Assembly (NCBI RefSeq): GCF_030295935.1
Contig: NZ_AP027362.1
Coordinates: 1,178,001-1,242,000, forward strand
Source: Thalassotalea piscium
GTDB taxonomy: Bacteria; Pseudomonadota; Gammaproteobacteria; Enterobacterales; Alteromonadaceae
Reading direction: 5' to 3'
DNA length: 64,000 nt
The translations under genes and the position numbers were made by a program. Below are positions 32,231 to 42,898 of this stretch, one piece after another. The notes under the pieces were generated by a model. It did not search any database, was not told the origin of the DNA, and saw only the letters and a list, made by a program, of their open reading frames with translations. The stretch's first letter is position 1; the number at the start of each line of letters is the position of its first letter.

Positions 32231-34846
32231 TTAAACATCTTCGCAAAGCTTTTGCGATAGGGTTTCTTGCTGTTCTAATGTTAATGCTTGGTTGTCTTTA
32301 TTTGAAACAGTAAAAACATCTTCTGCTTTTTCGCCAAAGGTAGTAATTTTTGCAGAATGTATTGTTATATCGCAAGCAATAAATACTTGTGCAAACTTAG
32401 CTAGTAATCCGGGGCTGTCTAAAGCAACTATTTCTAGTAATGTTCTATTTTTAGCTGCTGACTCAATAAAGCTTACTTGTGTTTTTACTTTAAATTGTTT
32501 TAATCGTTGGGTGTTAGCCGGTATGGTTAATTTATAATTAGGATCCGATAGCGCAGAGGTTAATGATTGCGCAATGTCTAATGCGCGATAGCTGTCACTA
32601 ATCGCTTGTCCTTGCTGATCTAAAATAACAAAGGTATTGGCGGTATACCGACCTTTACTGGTAATTATTTTGGCATCATGAATTGATAGCCCTTTAGAAC
32701 CTAATAAGGTTACGATAGTTGCAAAAATTTTAGCGTTATCTTTTGTATAGACAAATACTTCAGTACCACCACGATAAGCTTTAGGGCTAATTAAGACTAA
32801 AGGCTTTAGTTTATTGTGGTGCACAATATGTTCACTGTGCCATGCAATTTGTTGTGGTGAATACCGTAAAAAGTAATCGGCTTTAAATTCACTCCATACA
32901 GATAATAAACTGTCTAGGTCTAGTTTATTATCGAGCAGCTCTTTAGCTTGATCTTGGTTTTCACGGATCTGAGCACGTAAGTCGACTGGTTTTTCTAATC
33001 CTCGTCTAAATGCGCGCTTGGTTGTGAAGTACAACTCTTCTAATAAGTTAGCTTTCCAGCTATTCCATAAACTTTCATTGGTTGCTCTCATATCAGCAAC
33101 GGTTAAACAATACAGATAATCGAGATGTGCTTCATCACGAACGATACTTGCAAAGTTTTTAATCACTTCAGGATCGGCAATATCACGACGCTGTGCTGTA
33201 ATTGACATGAGTAAATGATATTTCACTAACCAAGCGATCATTCGCCCGTCGTGATCGTTAAGTTGGTGCACTTTGCCAAAATTAAGTGCGTCTATTGCGC
33301 CCAGCTTTGCATGATCACCGCCACGACCTTTAGCGATATCGTGAAATATGCCGGCAATATAAAGTACTTCAGGCTTTCTTATCCGTTGCACTATTTTACT
33401 ACATAAAGGAAACTCATGGTCGTATTGCGGTTGACTGAAGCGGTATAAATTTTTAATTAAACGATAACTGTGCTCATCTACAGAGTAGGCATGAAATAAG
33501 TCGAATTGCATTTGCCCAACAATATTACGCCATTCAGGCAGGTAAGCACCTAAAATGGAATGCTGATGCATTAAGGTAAATGCTAGTCCTAATCCCCTAG
33601 GGTGACGCATAATTTGCATAAATATACGGCGACAATTGGCATAATCTAACATCCCAGAAACTAGCCTACGGCGCGCATTTCTGACTAAACGGAGGGTGTC
33701 AGGGTGCAAGTCAATTATTTCATCGCGCTCTGCTATAATTAAAAACATTTCCATAATTTTAGTTGAGCGCATAAATACACGTTTGTTAAGTGCTTTAATT
33801 AAGCCATCAACAATAATAAAGTCGTCATTAACAGGAATTTCTACGCTAGTTTTATTGTTTTTTAATATCGCAAACTCAAAATGTTGTAATAACATTTTAT
33901 TAAGTTCAGCTACACGACCAATAATACGAAAAAAACGCTTCATCATGCGTTCAATTGCAAACTTTCCTTTATCACCAAACCCTAGTAACGTAGCAACGTC
34001 AGCTTGATAATCAAAAAGTAGGCGATTTTCACTTCGACCTGCAATAAAATGAAGCGCACAGCGCATTCGCCAGAGGTACTCCTGACACTCTAATAATTCA
34101 AAGTATTCATTATGAGTAAGGTATTTATGCTGAACAAGCTCTTCGAGTGAGTCTGCTTTAAAGTGACGCTTTGCTACCCACCCAATAGTTTGAATATCGC
34201 GTAAGCCACCAGGATTTGCTTTTAAATTAGGCTCTAACGTATAAGCTGCACCATGATATTGTTCATGACGTTTTATTTGCTCTTCGCGCTTAGCAATAAA
34301 GAAGTTCTGAGAGGTCCAAAACGTGTCTTCATTAATTAATGCTTGTAGGTGTTCAGATAATGCATTATTGCCACATATTTGCCGCATTTCCATTAGGTTA
34401 GTGGCAGTATTTACATCATTAGCGGCTTGCTTTAAACATTCTTTTATATCACGAACACTGTGACCAATATCAAGTTTCACATCCCAAAGTTGAGCAATAA
34501 ACGCGGCTATTTTATCTTCAAGTTCGGGTTCTGTTTGCTCTTGTGTAAGGATTAAAATATCCACGTCGGAATATGGGTGTAGCTCTCCACGTCCGTAACC
34601 ACCTACAGCCACTAAAGCTATTTGGTACTCGTCTAATTGATGTTGGCACCACAACTTAGTAAGTAAACTGTCAACGAAGTTGGCACGTGCTGTTACTATA
34701 TTAATAATATAATCAGTAGGAAACTGTGCTTTTTGCCATTCTTGAAAATCACGGCTTAGCTGACATACCTCTTTTACATTAATGTAGGGTGCTGTCACTG
34801 AAAGTGGGGCTAAGTATTGTTCTGGAACAAGTGCCGGTATAAGCAA
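32231..34846 (-). CDS. glnD: Bifunctional uridylyltransferase/uridylyl-removing enzyme GlnD
   Basis: The nitrogen sensor that uridylylates PII (GlnB/GlnK) when glutamine is low and removes UMP when it is high. The 871-aa protein has the nucleotidyltransferase motif [19 protein letters not shown] (about residue 83), an HD hydrolase domain ([15 protein letters not shown], about 515) and two C-terminal ACT domains ([15 protein letters not shown] and [17 protein letters not shown]). The start is TTG at 34846; no better in-frame start is evident. Confidence 0.95.
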   Translation of the reverse strand: MLIPALVPEQYLAPLSVTAPYINVKEVCQLSRDFQEWQKAQFPTDYIINIVTARANFVDSLLTKLWCQHQLDEYQIALVAVGGYGRGELHPYSDVDILILTQEQTEPELEDKIAAFIAQLWDVKLDIGHSVRDIKECLKQAANDVNTATNLMEMRQICGNNALSEHLQALINEDTFWTSQNFFIAKREEQIKRHEQYHGAAYTLEPNLKANPGGLRDIQTIGWVAKRHFKADSLEELVQHKYLTHNEYFELLECQEYLWRMRCALHFIAGRSENRLLFDYQADVATLLGFGDKGKFAIERMMKRFFRIIGRVAELNKMLLQHFEFAILKNNKTSVEIPVNDDFIIVDGLIKALNKRVFMRSTKIMEMFLIIAERDEIIDLHPDTLRLVRNARRRLVSGMLDYANCRRIFMQIMRHPRGLGLAFTLMHQHSILGAYLPEWRNIVGQMQFDLFHAYSVDEHSYRLIKNLYRFSQPQYDHEFPLCSKIVQRIRKPEVLYIAGIFHDIAKGRGGDHAKLGAIDALNFGKVHQLNDHDGRMIAWLVKYHLLMSITAQRRDIADPEVIKNFASIVRDEAHLDYLYCLTVADMRATNESLWNSWKANLLEELYFTTKRAFRRGLEKPVDLRAQIRENQDQAKELLDNKLDLDSLLSVWSEFKADYFLRYSPQQIAWHSEHIVHHNKLKPLVLISPKAYRGGTEVFVYTKDNAKIFATIVTLLGSKGLSIHDAKIITSKGRYTANTFVILDQQGQAISDSYRALDIAQSLTSALSDPNYKLTIPANTQRLKQFKVKTQVSFIESAAKNRTLLEIVALDSPGLLAKFAQVFIACDITIHSAKITTFGEKAEDVFTVSNKDNQALTLEQQETLSQKLCEDV

Positions 34847-34909
34847 TAGAGTTTTCTCATAATTTAGGTAATAAATGTAAGTAAACGGCCTAATTAATCA
34901 GGCCTTTGT

Positions 34910-35698
34910 TTAGTTATGTAGAATTCTTGGTATAGTTTCTTCACTTCTAAGTGTTAATATTTCACACCCAGTTTTAGTTACTACGATAGTATGCTCCCAT
35001 TGAGCAGACTTTTTACCGTCGATGGTATAAACGGTCCAATTGTCTTCTTTGTCTAATACAGTGTTTGCACGACCTAAGTTAATCATAGGCTCAATGGTAA
35101 AGCACATGCCTTCTTCCATTTTGGTTTTATCATTATTTTTGTAATGTACTATTTGAGGTTCTTCATGAAACTCTTTGCCAATACCATGACCGCAGTACTC
35201 TTTTACTATGGTATATCGCCCAGACTTTTTAATAAATTTTTGAATGGTTGCACCAATATCGCCAAATGCCACACCAGGTTTAACTTTTTTTAAGGCCAAG
35301 TATAATGATTCTTGCGTGATACGGCATAGTCTATTATCTTCTGGTGACACGTCACCGAGAAGGAACATTTTACTAGTATCACCATGATATCCATCTTTTA
35401 TGACGGTAATATCAATATTCAGAATGTCGCCATCTTTAAGTACTGTATCGTCGGGTATACCATGACAAACAACATGGTTGATAGAAGTGCAAATTGACTT
35501 TGGAAATCCATGATAGTTAAGTGGAGCCGAAATCGCATTCTGCACTGTTTCAGTATATTCAGCACAAATTTTGTCTAATTCGTTGGTTGTAACCCCCACT
35601 TTTACGTGAGGTGCTATCATTTCTAATACGTCAGCGGCTAACTTGCCAGCCACACGCATTTTTTCAATTTCATCTTGGCTTTTTATTTGGATCGACAT
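34910..35698 (-). CDS. map: Type I methionine aminopeptidase
   Basis: Removes the initiator methionine from nascent proteins. The 262-aa protein has the metal ligands Asp in NIDITVIKDGYHGDTSKMF, His in EYCGHGIGKEFHEEP and Glu in FTIEPMINLG and near the C-terminus (WEHTIVV). It lies 63 bp upstream of glnD. In E. coli map is divergent from rpsB; here a DsbA-like gene stands between them. Confidence 0.96.
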   Translation of the reverse strand: MSIQIKSQDEIEKMRVAGKLAADVLEMIAPHVKVGVTTNELDKICAEYTETVQNAISAPLNYHGFPKSICTSINHVVCHGIPDDTVLKDGDILNIDITVIKDGYHGDTSKMFLLGDVSPEDNRLCRITQESLYLALKKVKPGVAFGDIGATIQKFIKKSGRYTIVKEYCGHGIGKEFHEEPQIVHYKNNDKTKMEEGMCFTIEPMINLGRANTVLDKEDNWTVYTIDGKKSAQWEHTIVVTKTGCEILTLRSEETIPRILHN

Positions 35699-35813
35699 TC
35701 ATGCCTCAAGTCTGTAAATTTTGTACGTGAAAAACTACAAGTATGATCACGCTAGAAAATAGCGATAATTCTACATGGTTTTTATTCATTTCCCAATGCC
35801 GTTTTGAATTCGT

Positions 35814-36419
35814 TTACTTAGCAAGTTCAAGTTTTACCGCTTCAACAATTGCACTAGGGTCCTTCAAATACAGGTTGTGATTGAGTAATATTAAGTCATC
35901 GTTTACGGCCAGTAAGAGCGCAGGTATTGCTTTAGTTCCAATAACCTCTTGAATTTCTTCAATATAACCTAATACGAATTCAGCGTCTTTTGTAAACTTG
36001 TCATGCTTTAATACTTTTGCAGGTGCAGATAATTTAAATTGAGTGATAATATCATCAAAATCATCAGCTACTTTTAGCGGATTACCTTGTTCAAAGTGCT
36101 GCTTCTGTATAGCAGATAACAATGAAAGTGCATCCGAAGGCATTTTATTTGCAACCCAAGCTAATAAATTGGCGGCAATGGTGGAGTCAGCAGCATTTTT
36201 AAGTTGGTGTTTATATTCAGGCGTAAAAACTGTGTTACTGTCTTGTTCTGCTTGGTCTAAAGTTTTGCTGCCTATTTGCTCATCGCCCTCATACCTTGCA
36301 CAATGCCATAAATGCAATTCAATGTCTGGAAATGCTTGTTTTATAGCCTTTACCAAAGGTGTTGCTGTATAACTCCATGGGCAATGACTGTCATAGATGA
36401 AAAAAAGTTCGGCTACCAT
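35814..36419 (-). CDS. DsbA-family thioredoxin-fold protein
   Basis: The 201-aa protein begins with the thioredoxin-fold pattern ELFFIYDSHCPWSYTATPL. The active-site segment is CPWS, with only the first of the usual two cysteines, so a classical disulfide oxidase role is doubtful; glutathione-linked or isomerase-like roles are possible. A cis-Pro lies in GTKAIPALLL. No signal peptide, so probably cytoplasmic (FrnE-like branch). Confidence 0.8.
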   Translation of the reverse strand: MVAELFFIYDSHCPWSYTATPLVKAIKQAFPDIELHLWHCARYEGDEQIGSKTLDQAEQDSNTVFTPEYKHQLKNAADSTIAANLLAWVANKMPSDALSLLSAIQKQHFEQGNPLKVADDFDDIITQFKLSAPAKVLKHDKFTKDAEFVLGYIEEIQEVIGTKAIPALLLAVNDDLILLNHNLYLKDPSAIVEAVKLELAK

Positions 36420-36659
36420 AACGCTACTATATTTTAATTAGTGATACGTTATTTTACCTTGCAATTTACTATTAGCCTACCTTTAACTGTCAATTTAATT
36501 AGCGTTACGCTATTAAAATGCTGGTTAAATTTTCGGTTCTATGGTATAAAGTGCGCCGCTGAATTATGCCTTGAATTTAGTAAAGGTTTAATATTGGCTC
36601 TAAACGAATGTTGAAATCAACATTTATACAATAATCTCACATACATTTAGCAACAAATA

Positions 36660-36732
36660 TACCGGGGTGCCAAGCTCAATAAAATGGGCAATATAGGTCG
36701 TGTATATTGAATGTATGAACGCTTAACCCCAA
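36660..36732 (+). promoter_or_regulatory. rpsB leader (S2 autoregulatory element, probable)
   Basis: The segment contains CCGGGGTGCCAAGC and, near its end, GCTTAACCCCAAAGG, which can pair (GGGGT/ACCCC and AAGC/GCTT). This fits the conserved gammaproteobacterial rpsB leader through which ribosomal protein S2 represses its own operon. It ends at the ribosome-binding site of rpsB. The rest of 36420-36660 is presumed promoter; nothing else is recognised. Confidence 0.6.
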
Positions 36733-36744
36733 AGGAAAATTATT

Positions 36745-37473
36745 ATGCCAAACGTATCAATGCGCGATATGCTTAAAGCCGGTGTACATTTCGGCCACAA
36801 AACTCGTTATTGGAATCCAAAAATGAAATCTTACATTTTTGGTGCTCGTGACAAAGTTCATATCATCAACTTAGAACAAACTGTTCCTATGTTCAACGAA
36901 GCACTTGCTTTTATATCAGGTGTATCTTCGAAGAAAGGTAAAGTGTTATTTGTTGGTACTAAGCGCGCAGCAAGCGACGCTATCAAAGACGCAGCAATTA
37001 AATCTGACCAATTCTACGTTAATCATCGCTGGTTAGGCGGTATGTTGACTAACTGGAAAACAGTTCGTCAATCTATCAAGCGTTTAAAAGATTTAGAATC
37101 TCAAAGCACTGACGGTACATTCGAAGCGTTAACAAAGAAAGAAGCGTTAATGCGTACTCGTGAAATGGAAAAACTTGAGAAAAGTCTTGGTGGTATCAAA
37201 AACATGGGCGGTTTACCAGACGCTTTATTCGTAATAGATGCTGATCATGAGCACATTGCAATTAAAGAAGCGAATAACTTAGGTATTCCAGTAGTTTCTG
37301 TTGTTGATACTAACTCAAACCCAGATGGTGTTGATTACATCGTACCTGGTAACGATGATGCGATTCGTGCAGTAACATTGTACTTAGACTCAGCAGCTAA
37401 CGCTGTGTTAGAAGGTCGTGAAAAGAACATCGTAGTACAAGCTGAAAAAGACGATTTTGTAGAAACTGAGTAA
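36745..37473 (+). CDS. rpsB: 30S ribosomal protein S2
   Basis: The 242-aa protein begins [25 protein letters not shown] and matches S2 throughout ([46 protein letters not shown]). RBS AAAGGAAAA precedes the ATG. First gene of the rpsB-tsf operon. Confidence 0.98.
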   Translation: MPNVSMRDMLKAGVHFGHKTRYWNPKMKSYIFGARDKVHIINLEQTVPMFNEALAFISGVSSKKGKVLFVGTKRAASDAIKDAAIKSDQFYVNHRWLGGMLTNWKTVRQSIKRLKDLESQSTDGTFEALTKKEALMRTREMEKLEKSLGGIKNMGGLPDALFVIDADHEHIAIKEANNLGIPVVSVVDTNSNPDGVDYIVPGNDDAIRAVTLYLDSAANAVLEGREKNIVVQAEKDDFVETE

Positions 37474-37504
37474 CACTCACTTTTAACAAACGTTTTATTT
37501 AGCT

Positions 37505-37537
37505 ATTGCCACATTTGCTTAATACAAATGTGGCAAT
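37505..37537 (+). terminator. Attenuator-like hairpin between rpsB and tsf
   Basis: A perfect 13-bp stem ATTGCCACATTTG/CAAATGTGGCAAT around a 7-nt loop, without a strong T run. A partial terminator or RNA-stability element between rpsB and tsf is known in E. coli, so it may reduce tsf expression relative to rpsB or mark a processing site. Confidence 0.65.
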
Positions 37538-37572
37538 GTATTAATATTTATCTGAATTTGAGGAATTAACTG

Positions 37573-38424
37573 ATGGCAATTACTGCTGCACAAGTTAAAG
37601 AGTTACGTGAACGCACAGCTGCGGGCATGATGGATTGTAAAAAAGCGCTACAAGAAGCTAACGGCGACATGGAACTTGCGATTGAAAATATGCGTAAGTC
37701 TGGCCAAGCTAAAGCTGCTAAAAAAGCGGGTAATATTGCCGCTGAAGGTACTATTTTAATTAAAGACGCTGATGGTGTTGCTGCTTTAGTTGAAGTTAAC
37801 TGTCAAACAGACTTTGTTGCTAAAGACGCTAACTTCTTAGCTTTTGCTAACGAAGTTACTGATGCTGCTCTTGCTTCAAAAGCAAGCATTGAAGAGTTAC
37901 AAGCGCAATTTGAAGAAAAGCGTATTGCATTAGTGACCAAAATTGGTGAAAACATCAATGTACGTCGCGTAGAGTACATAAAAGGTGCTAGCTTAGCTTC
38001 TTACCGTCACGGTGCTACTATTGGTGTTGTTGTTGCAGGTGAAGGTGATGCAGAGTCACTTAAGCACATTGCTATGCACGTTGCTGCAAGCAAGCCTGAT
38101 TATATCAACCCTGAAGATGTGCCAGCTGATGTAGTTGAGAAAGAAAAAGCCATTCAAATCGATATCGCGATGAATGAAGGTAAGCCACAAGAAATCGCAG
38201 AAAAAATGGTTTCAGGTCGTATGAAGAAGTTCACTGGTGAGGTTTCGCTTACTGGTCAAGCTTTCATTATGGAGCCTAAGAAAACAGTTGGCGACATTCT
38301 TAAAGAAAGAGGTGTAACTGTTTCATCATTTATTCGTTTAGAAGTTGGTGAAGGAATTGAAAGAAAATCAGAAGATTTTGCTGCTGAAGTAGAAGCACAA
38401 CTTGCTGCGGCTAAAGGGCAGTAA
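37573..38424 (+). CDS. tsf: Elongation factor Ts
   Basis: Nucleotide exchange factor for EF-Tu. The 283-aa protein has the N-terminal UBA-like domain ([19 protein letters not shown]) and the TDFVAKD motif of the core. RBS GAGGAA 8 nt before the ATG. Length equals E. coli Tsf. Confidence 0.98.
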   Translation: MAITAAQVKELRERTAAGMMDCKKALQEANGDMELAIENMRKSGQAKAAKKAGNIAAEGTILIKDADGVAALVEVNCQTDFVAKDANFLAFANEVTDAALASKASIEELQAQFEEKRIALVTKIGENINVRRVEYIKGASLASYRHGATIGVVVAGEGDAESLKHIAMHVAASKPDYINPEDVPADVVEKEKAIQIDIAMNEGKPQEIAEKMVSGRMKKFTGEVSLTGQAFIMEPKKTVGDILKERGVTVSSFIRLEVGEGIERKSEDFAAEVEAQLAAAKGQ

Positions 38425-38497
38425 TTAAGCAGATAATTGCTTAAAAGACTTCTTTTTTCAGTTTAGACTTTCGATAGTTAGCTAAACGTATTAAAAT

Positions 38498-38528
38498 AGC
38501 CGCGGTTAATTTCAACCGCGGCTTTTTT
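38498..38528 (+). terminator. Terminator of the rpsB-tsf operon
   Basis: GCCGCGGTT and AACCGCGGC pair around AATTTC, followed by six T. Confidence 0.92.
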
Positions 38529-38551
38529 ACACCTACAGGAATGGTTATTTT

Positions 38552-39295
38552 ATGAGCGTTAACCCCAAACCAACATATCGACGAATTTTATTAAAACTTA
38601 GTGGTGAAGCCCTTATGGGTGCTGAAGGATTTGGTATCGATCCAAGTGTTTTAGACCGAATGGCTCAGGAAATTAAAGAACTAATCGAAATGGGGATCCA
38701 GGTGGGGTTAGTCATTGGTGGTGGCAACTTATTCCGTGGTGCCGGACTTGCTGAAGCTGGTATGAATAGAGTGGTTGGTGACCAAATGGGCATGCTCGCT
38801 ACTGTAATGAATGGTTTAGCAATGCGCGATGCACTGCACCGTGCGTTTGTAAATGCTAAGTTGATGTCAGCAATTGATCTGGCTGGTGTATGTGATACTT
38901 ACAACTGGGCTAATGCTATTGGGCTGCTCAAGTCAGGCCGAGTTGTTATTTTTAGTGCTGGAACGGGAAACCCTTTCTTTACTACAGATTCTGCAGCATG
39001 TTTACGCGGTATTGAAATAGAAGCGGATGCTGTGTTAAAGGCGACGAAGGTTGATGGTATATATTCTTCAGATCCAGTAGCTAATCCGGATGCTGAATTA
39101 TATACTCATTTAACCTACCAAGAAGTGTTAGAAAAAGAATTAAAAGTAATGGATCTTGCGGCGTTTACTTTAGCGCGAGACCATAATATGCCAATTAGAG
39201 TGTTTAACATGAACAAGCAAGGGGCATTAAAAGCAGTGGTCATGGGTGAGCAAGAAGGCACAACTATTGATCATGCTGAAAATTTAGAACAATAA
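38552..39295 (+). CDS. pyrH: UMP kinase
   Basis: Phosphorylates UMP to UDP; hexameric amino-acid-kinase fold. Motifs are [33 protein letters not shown] and VDGIYSSDP. The 247-aa length is standard. It follows the tsf terminator and is 28 bp before frr, so the two are probably cotranscribed. Confidence 0.97.
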   Translation: MSVNPKPTYRRILLKLSGEALMGAEGFGIDPSVLDRMAQEIKELIEMGIQVGLVIGGGNLFRGAGLAEAGMNRVVGDQMGMLATVMNGLAMRDALHRAFVNAKLMSAIDLAGVCDTYNWANAIGLLKSGRVVIFSAGTGNPFFTTDSAACLRGIEIEADAVLKATKVDGIYSSDPVANPDAELYTHLTYQEVLEKELKVMDLAAFTLARDHNMPIRVFNMNKQGALKAVVMGEQEGTTIDHAENLEQ

Positions 39296-39323
39296 TAGAC
39301 TGTTTTTTTAAGGAAATATTAAA

Positions 39324-39881
39324 GTGATAGATGATATTAAACAAGATGCCAAAGAGCGTATGGCAAAAAGTATTGAAGCTTTTAAAACTAGCCTAAATAA
39401 AGTAAGAACTGGCCGCGCACATACCTCATTACTCGATAATATCAGTGTTGAATATTACGGCATGCCAACTCCTTTAAACCAAGTAGGCAATGTGTCAGTA
39501 CCTGATGCACGTACAATTGCAATTACTGTATTTGATAAAGGAATGATCTCAGCTGTTGAAAAAGCCATTTTGGCTTCTGACTTAGGCTTAAACCCGTCTT
39601 CTCAAGGTACTCTTATCCGCATACCTTTACCGCCATTAACTGAAGAGCGCCGTAAAGACCTCGTTAAAGTAGTAAAAGGTGAAGGTGAAGGTGCTAAAGT
39701 AGCTATTCGTAATATACGACGTGATGCAAATTCAGATATTAAGTCTTTACATAAAGAAAAAGATATTAGTGAAGATGAAATGCATAACGGGGAAGATGAA
39801 ATTCAAAAAATTACTGATACCTTTGTAAAGCAAGTTGACGCGATTTTGGCAGATAAAGAAGCCGAATTGATGGAAATTTAG
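39324..39881 (+). CDS. frr: Ribosome recycling factor
   Basis: Splits post-termination ribosomes with EF-G. The 185-aa protein has the RRF signature [22 protein letters not shown] and [23 protein letters not shown]. Start GTG at 39324 with AAGGAAA upstream. Confidence 0.97.
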   Translation: MIDDIKQDAKERMAKSIEAFKTSLNKVRTGRAHTSLLDNISVEYYGMPTPLNQVGNVSVPDARTIAITVFDKGMISAVEKAILASDLGLNPSSQGTLIRIPLPPLTEERRKDLVKVVKGEGEGAKVAIRNIRRDANSDIKSLHKEKDISEDEMHNGEDEIQKITDTFVKQVDAILADKEAELMEI

Positions 39882-40017
39882 CAACACATAATTGATATTA
39901 CGCTGTAGTACTAAGTTATGCCAATTCATCTCTTATCCTGAATTTGGATATTGAGGTTAACTGGATAGATATAATAACTAGCTACAGCGTTTTTGTATTT
40001 GAAGAGTCGGAGTTTAT

Positions 40018-40767
40018 GTGAGTGTGATTGAACCTATGACAGATGAGTTAATTAATATACCTCAGCATGTCGCTATTATCATGGATGGCAATGGTCGTTG
40101 GGCGCAGTCACGTGGTAAAAAAAGAGTTATTGGTCATAAAAATGGTGTAGAGTCTGTTCGGTCAGTAGTTTCAGCGGCTAGAAAACAAGGTATAAAAGCA
40201 TTAACCTTATTTGCCTTTAGTAGCGAAAATTGGCAGCGCCCTGAAGGCGAAGTGAATGTGCTAATGGATTTGTTTATGTATGTATTAACCAGAGAGGTTA
40301 AAAAACTACATAAAAATAATATTCGCTTTCAAGTGGTAGGTGAGCTTTCGCGTTTTTCTGAAAAACTTCAAAAAATGATCAAAAGCGCAGAGCTGTTAAC
40401 GCAAGACAATAATGCAATGGTACTGTCTATTGCTGCAAACTATGGTGGTCGTTGGGATATTGCTAACGCAGCACGAGTCCTTGCTGAAAAATCGGTAGCC
40501 GGAAAAATTACTGCCTCTGAAATTAATGAAGCATCGCTTGCTCAAGAAATCTGCTTAGCAGATTTACCTGAATTAGACTTGTTGATTCGAACAGGCGGTG
40601 ACTATAGAATCAGTAACTTCCTTTTGTGGCAAGCCGCATATGCCGAACTTTATTTTACAGATGTTTTGTGGCCTGACTTTAAAGAAAAAGAGTTTTTAAA
40701 GGCTATAGCATGTTTTGATAGCCGTGAACGTAGATTTGGCCTAACAGGCGAACAAATTAAAAAATAA
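40018..40767 (+). CDS. uppS: Undecaprenyl diphosphate synthase
   Basis: Cis-prenyltransferase making the C55 lipid carrier for peptidoglycan and O-antigen. Motifs are [31 protein letters not shown] and [18 protein letters not shown]. Start GTG 40018; the ATG two bases earlier is closed by a stop codon. First gene of a tight envelope operon with cdsA and dxr. Confidence 0.96.
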   Translation: MSVIEPMTDELINIPQHVAIIMDGNGRWAQSRGKKRVIGHKNGVESVRSVVSAARKQGIKALTLFAFSSENWQRPEGEVNVLMDLFMYVLTREVKKLHKNNIRFQVVGELSRFSEKLQKMIKSAELLTQDNNAMVLSIAANYGGRWDIANAARVLAEKSVAGKITASEINEASLAQEICLADLPELDLLIRTGGDYRISNFLLWQAAYAELYFTDVLWPDFKEKEFLKAIACFDSRERRFGLTGEQIKK

Positions 40768-40805
40768 TAACTAAAAAGAATTTTAAAATAGAAAAGGGTT
40801 AACGT

Positions 40806-41672
40806 TTGTTAAAACAAAGAATTATTACAGCTGTTATCTTAGCTCCTTTGGCTATTTCGGCAATATTTTATTTACCGTTAGCCAACTTTGCCGCGCTAAT
40901 TATGGTAATAATGGCATTAGGGGCTTGGGAATGGGGCCCATTAATGGGGTTTGATAAAAGTAATCGTAGAATGGCATTTGTGGTGGGAACAATTGCCCTG
41001 ATCAGCATACTTTGGTTAAAATTTCCGATTGAACAGTTGTGGCTGAACCATCACACCTTACAGCAAGGTGCTATTTATGTTTTGTGGCTAGCTGTAGCGT
41101 GGTGGCTACTTTCTGCGACGTTAACCTTTCTTTATCCTCGTTATAGTAAGTTTTGGTCAAGTCACCGCTCTATCAGAGGTGTATTTGGTTGGTTAACTTT
41201 AGTACCCACCTGGCTTGCTTTTATAGTAATTCGCTCTAATGAATATCAAGTCGACCCTTATCATGGCGCACAATTAATTATGTTTTTATTTTTAATGGTG
41301 TGGGGTGCAGATATAGGTGCTTATTTTGTTGGTAAGTCTATTGGTAAGCGTAAATTACTGCCTAATGTTAGCCCCGGTAAAACTCTTGAAGGTTATATAG
41401 GTGGCGTAGTATTTTCTTGTATTTTAATTTGTCTTGCTGGTTATAACTTAGGTTGGAGCCAACAAGAGTATCTACTTGTGCTTCCTGTTACGGTATTAAT
41501 TACCACTATATCGGTGTTAGGTGATTTGAATGAAAGTATGTTTAAACGCCAGGCGGGAATAAAAGATAGTGGCACTATTTTGCCAGGACATGGCGGTATT
41601 TTAGATCGAATTGATAGTCTAACAGCAACTGCACCGGTATTTGCTTTGTGTTACGCAGTAATTGGCTGGTAA
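40806..41672 (+). CDS. cdsA: Phosphatidate cytidylyltransferase
   Basis: Makes CDP-diacylglycerol from phosphatidic acid and CTP in the inner membrane. The 288-aa protein has multiple membrane helices and the signature KDSGTILPGHGGILDRIDSL near the C-terminus. Start TTG at 40806 with AAAGGG upstream. Confidence 0.95.
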   Translation: MLKQRIITAVILAPLAISAIFYLPLANFAALIMVIMALGAWEWGPLMGFDKSNRRMAFVVGTIALISILWLKFPIEQLWLNHHTLQQGAIYVLWLAVAWWLLSATLTFLYPRYSKFWSSHRSIRGVFGWLTLVPTWLAFIVIRSNEYQVDPYHGAQLIMFLFLMVWGADIGAYFVGKSIGKRKLLPNVSPGKTLEGYIGGVVFSCILICLAGYNLGWSQQEYLLVLPVTVLITTISVLGDLNESMFKRQAGIKDSGTILPGHGGILDRIDSLTATAPVFALCYAVIGW

Positions 41673-41675
41673 ATT

Positions 41676-42893
41676 ATGATGCGTAATATATGTATATTGG
41701 GCTCAACAGGCTCAATAGGTATCAGCACGTTAGATGTTATTCGACAACACCCCTCTTTATTTAATGTTGTAAGCCTATCTGCGAAAGCTAGCGTTGATAC
41801 AATGTTTGAACAGTGCCTTGAATTTAAACCCCAAAACGTTGTAATGGTATCAAAAGTACATGCTACAGCACTTAAGCAGAAGCTGTTAGACAATGGTGTA
41901 AATAATGTTGTCATAAGCTCCGGTGAACAAGCGCTTGTTGATATTGCAGAGTCTGATAGCAATGATACTGTGATGGCTGCAATTGTAGGCGCTTCTGGGC
42001 TATTACCTACATTAGCTGCGGTAAAAAAAGGTAAGCGGGTACTACTTGCGAACAAAGAGGCGCTGGTTACTTCGGGTGCCATTTTTATTGAAGCTGTGAA
42101 ACGCTCGGGTGCTGAGTTACTGCCGATCGATAGTGAACATAATGCTATTTTTCAATGCCTACCAGTAAAAGCACAAAGTAATACAGGGTATTGTAACCTT
42201 GCTGAGCAGGGAGTAAGTAAAATACTGTTAACAGGCTCTGGTGGGCCATTTAGAACTTTACCTATTGAGCAACTTGAATTTGTTACACCTGATCAAGCAT
42301 GTGCTCACCCAAATTGGGAGATGGGCCGTAAAATTTCGGTTGACTCTGCCACCATGATGAATAAAGGATTAGAGTTAATCGAAGCTAAGTGGTTATTTAA
42401 TGTTGAAGTTGAAGACATTAAAGTTGTTTTACATCCGCAAAGTACGATTCATTCTATGGTGCAGTATAAAGATGGTTCAGTTATTGCTCAAATGGGTAAC
42501 CCAGACATGCGTACTCCAATCGCACATGCTTTAGCCTACCCTGACCGTATTACCGCAGGCGTTGAACCACTTGATTTCTTTACTACGCCATCTTTTGAAT
42601 TTTCAGATGTTGATTTTGACCGTTACCCTAACCTAAAACTAGCGATTGAAGCATGCAAGTCAGGGCAGGGCGCTTGTACAGCACTTAATGCTGCTAATGA
42701 AGTTGCTGTTGACGCCTTTTTGAGCAAACAGATTAAATTTACCGAAATAGCAAAAATAAATGAAACTTCTGTGAATAAATTTGTCTCAGAAGAGGTGATA
42801 ACAATTGATGATGTTATTCGCATTGATAATTTAGCACGAGCGCTTGCTCGCGCTTTAGTTGAAAAGTGTGCCAGTGTAGCCGAAGGTAACTAA
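41676..42893 (+). CDS. dxr: 1-deoxy-D-xylulose 5-phosphate reductoisomerase
   Basis: Second step of the MEP isoprenoid pathway (DXP to MEP, NADPH-dependent). The 405-aa protein has the nucleotide-binding start [29 protein letters not shown] (metal and substrate residues) and [11 protein letters not shown]. It begins 3 bp after cdsA; translational coupling is likely. ATG at 41676 or 41679. Confidence 0.97.
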   Translation: MMRNICILGSTGSIGISTLDVIRQHPSLFNVVSLSAKASVDTMFEQCLEFKPQNVVMVSKVHATALKQKLLDNGVNNVVISSGEQALVDIAESDSNDTVMAAIVGASGLLPTLAAVKKGKRVLLANKEALVTSGAIFIEAVKRSGAELLPIDSEHNAIFQCLPVKAQSNTGYCNLAEQGVSKILLTGSGGPFRTLPIEQLEFVTPDQACAHPNWEMGRKISVDSATMMNKGLELIEAKWLFNVEVEDIKVVLHPQSTIHSMVQYKDGSVIAQMGNPDMRTPIAHALAYPDRITAGVEPLDFFTTPSFEFSDVDFDRYPNLKLAIEACKSGQGACTALNAANEVAVDAFLSKQIKFTEIAKINETSVNKFVSEEVITIDDVIRIDNLARALARALVEKCASVAEGN

Positions 42894-42898
42894 GTAGT

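Noticed and set aside
34887-34904. Terminator for map/glnD at GGCCTAATTAATCAGGCC
   Set aside because: The stem is short (about 5 bp), and on the minus strand, where the genes read, it lacks a clear T run.
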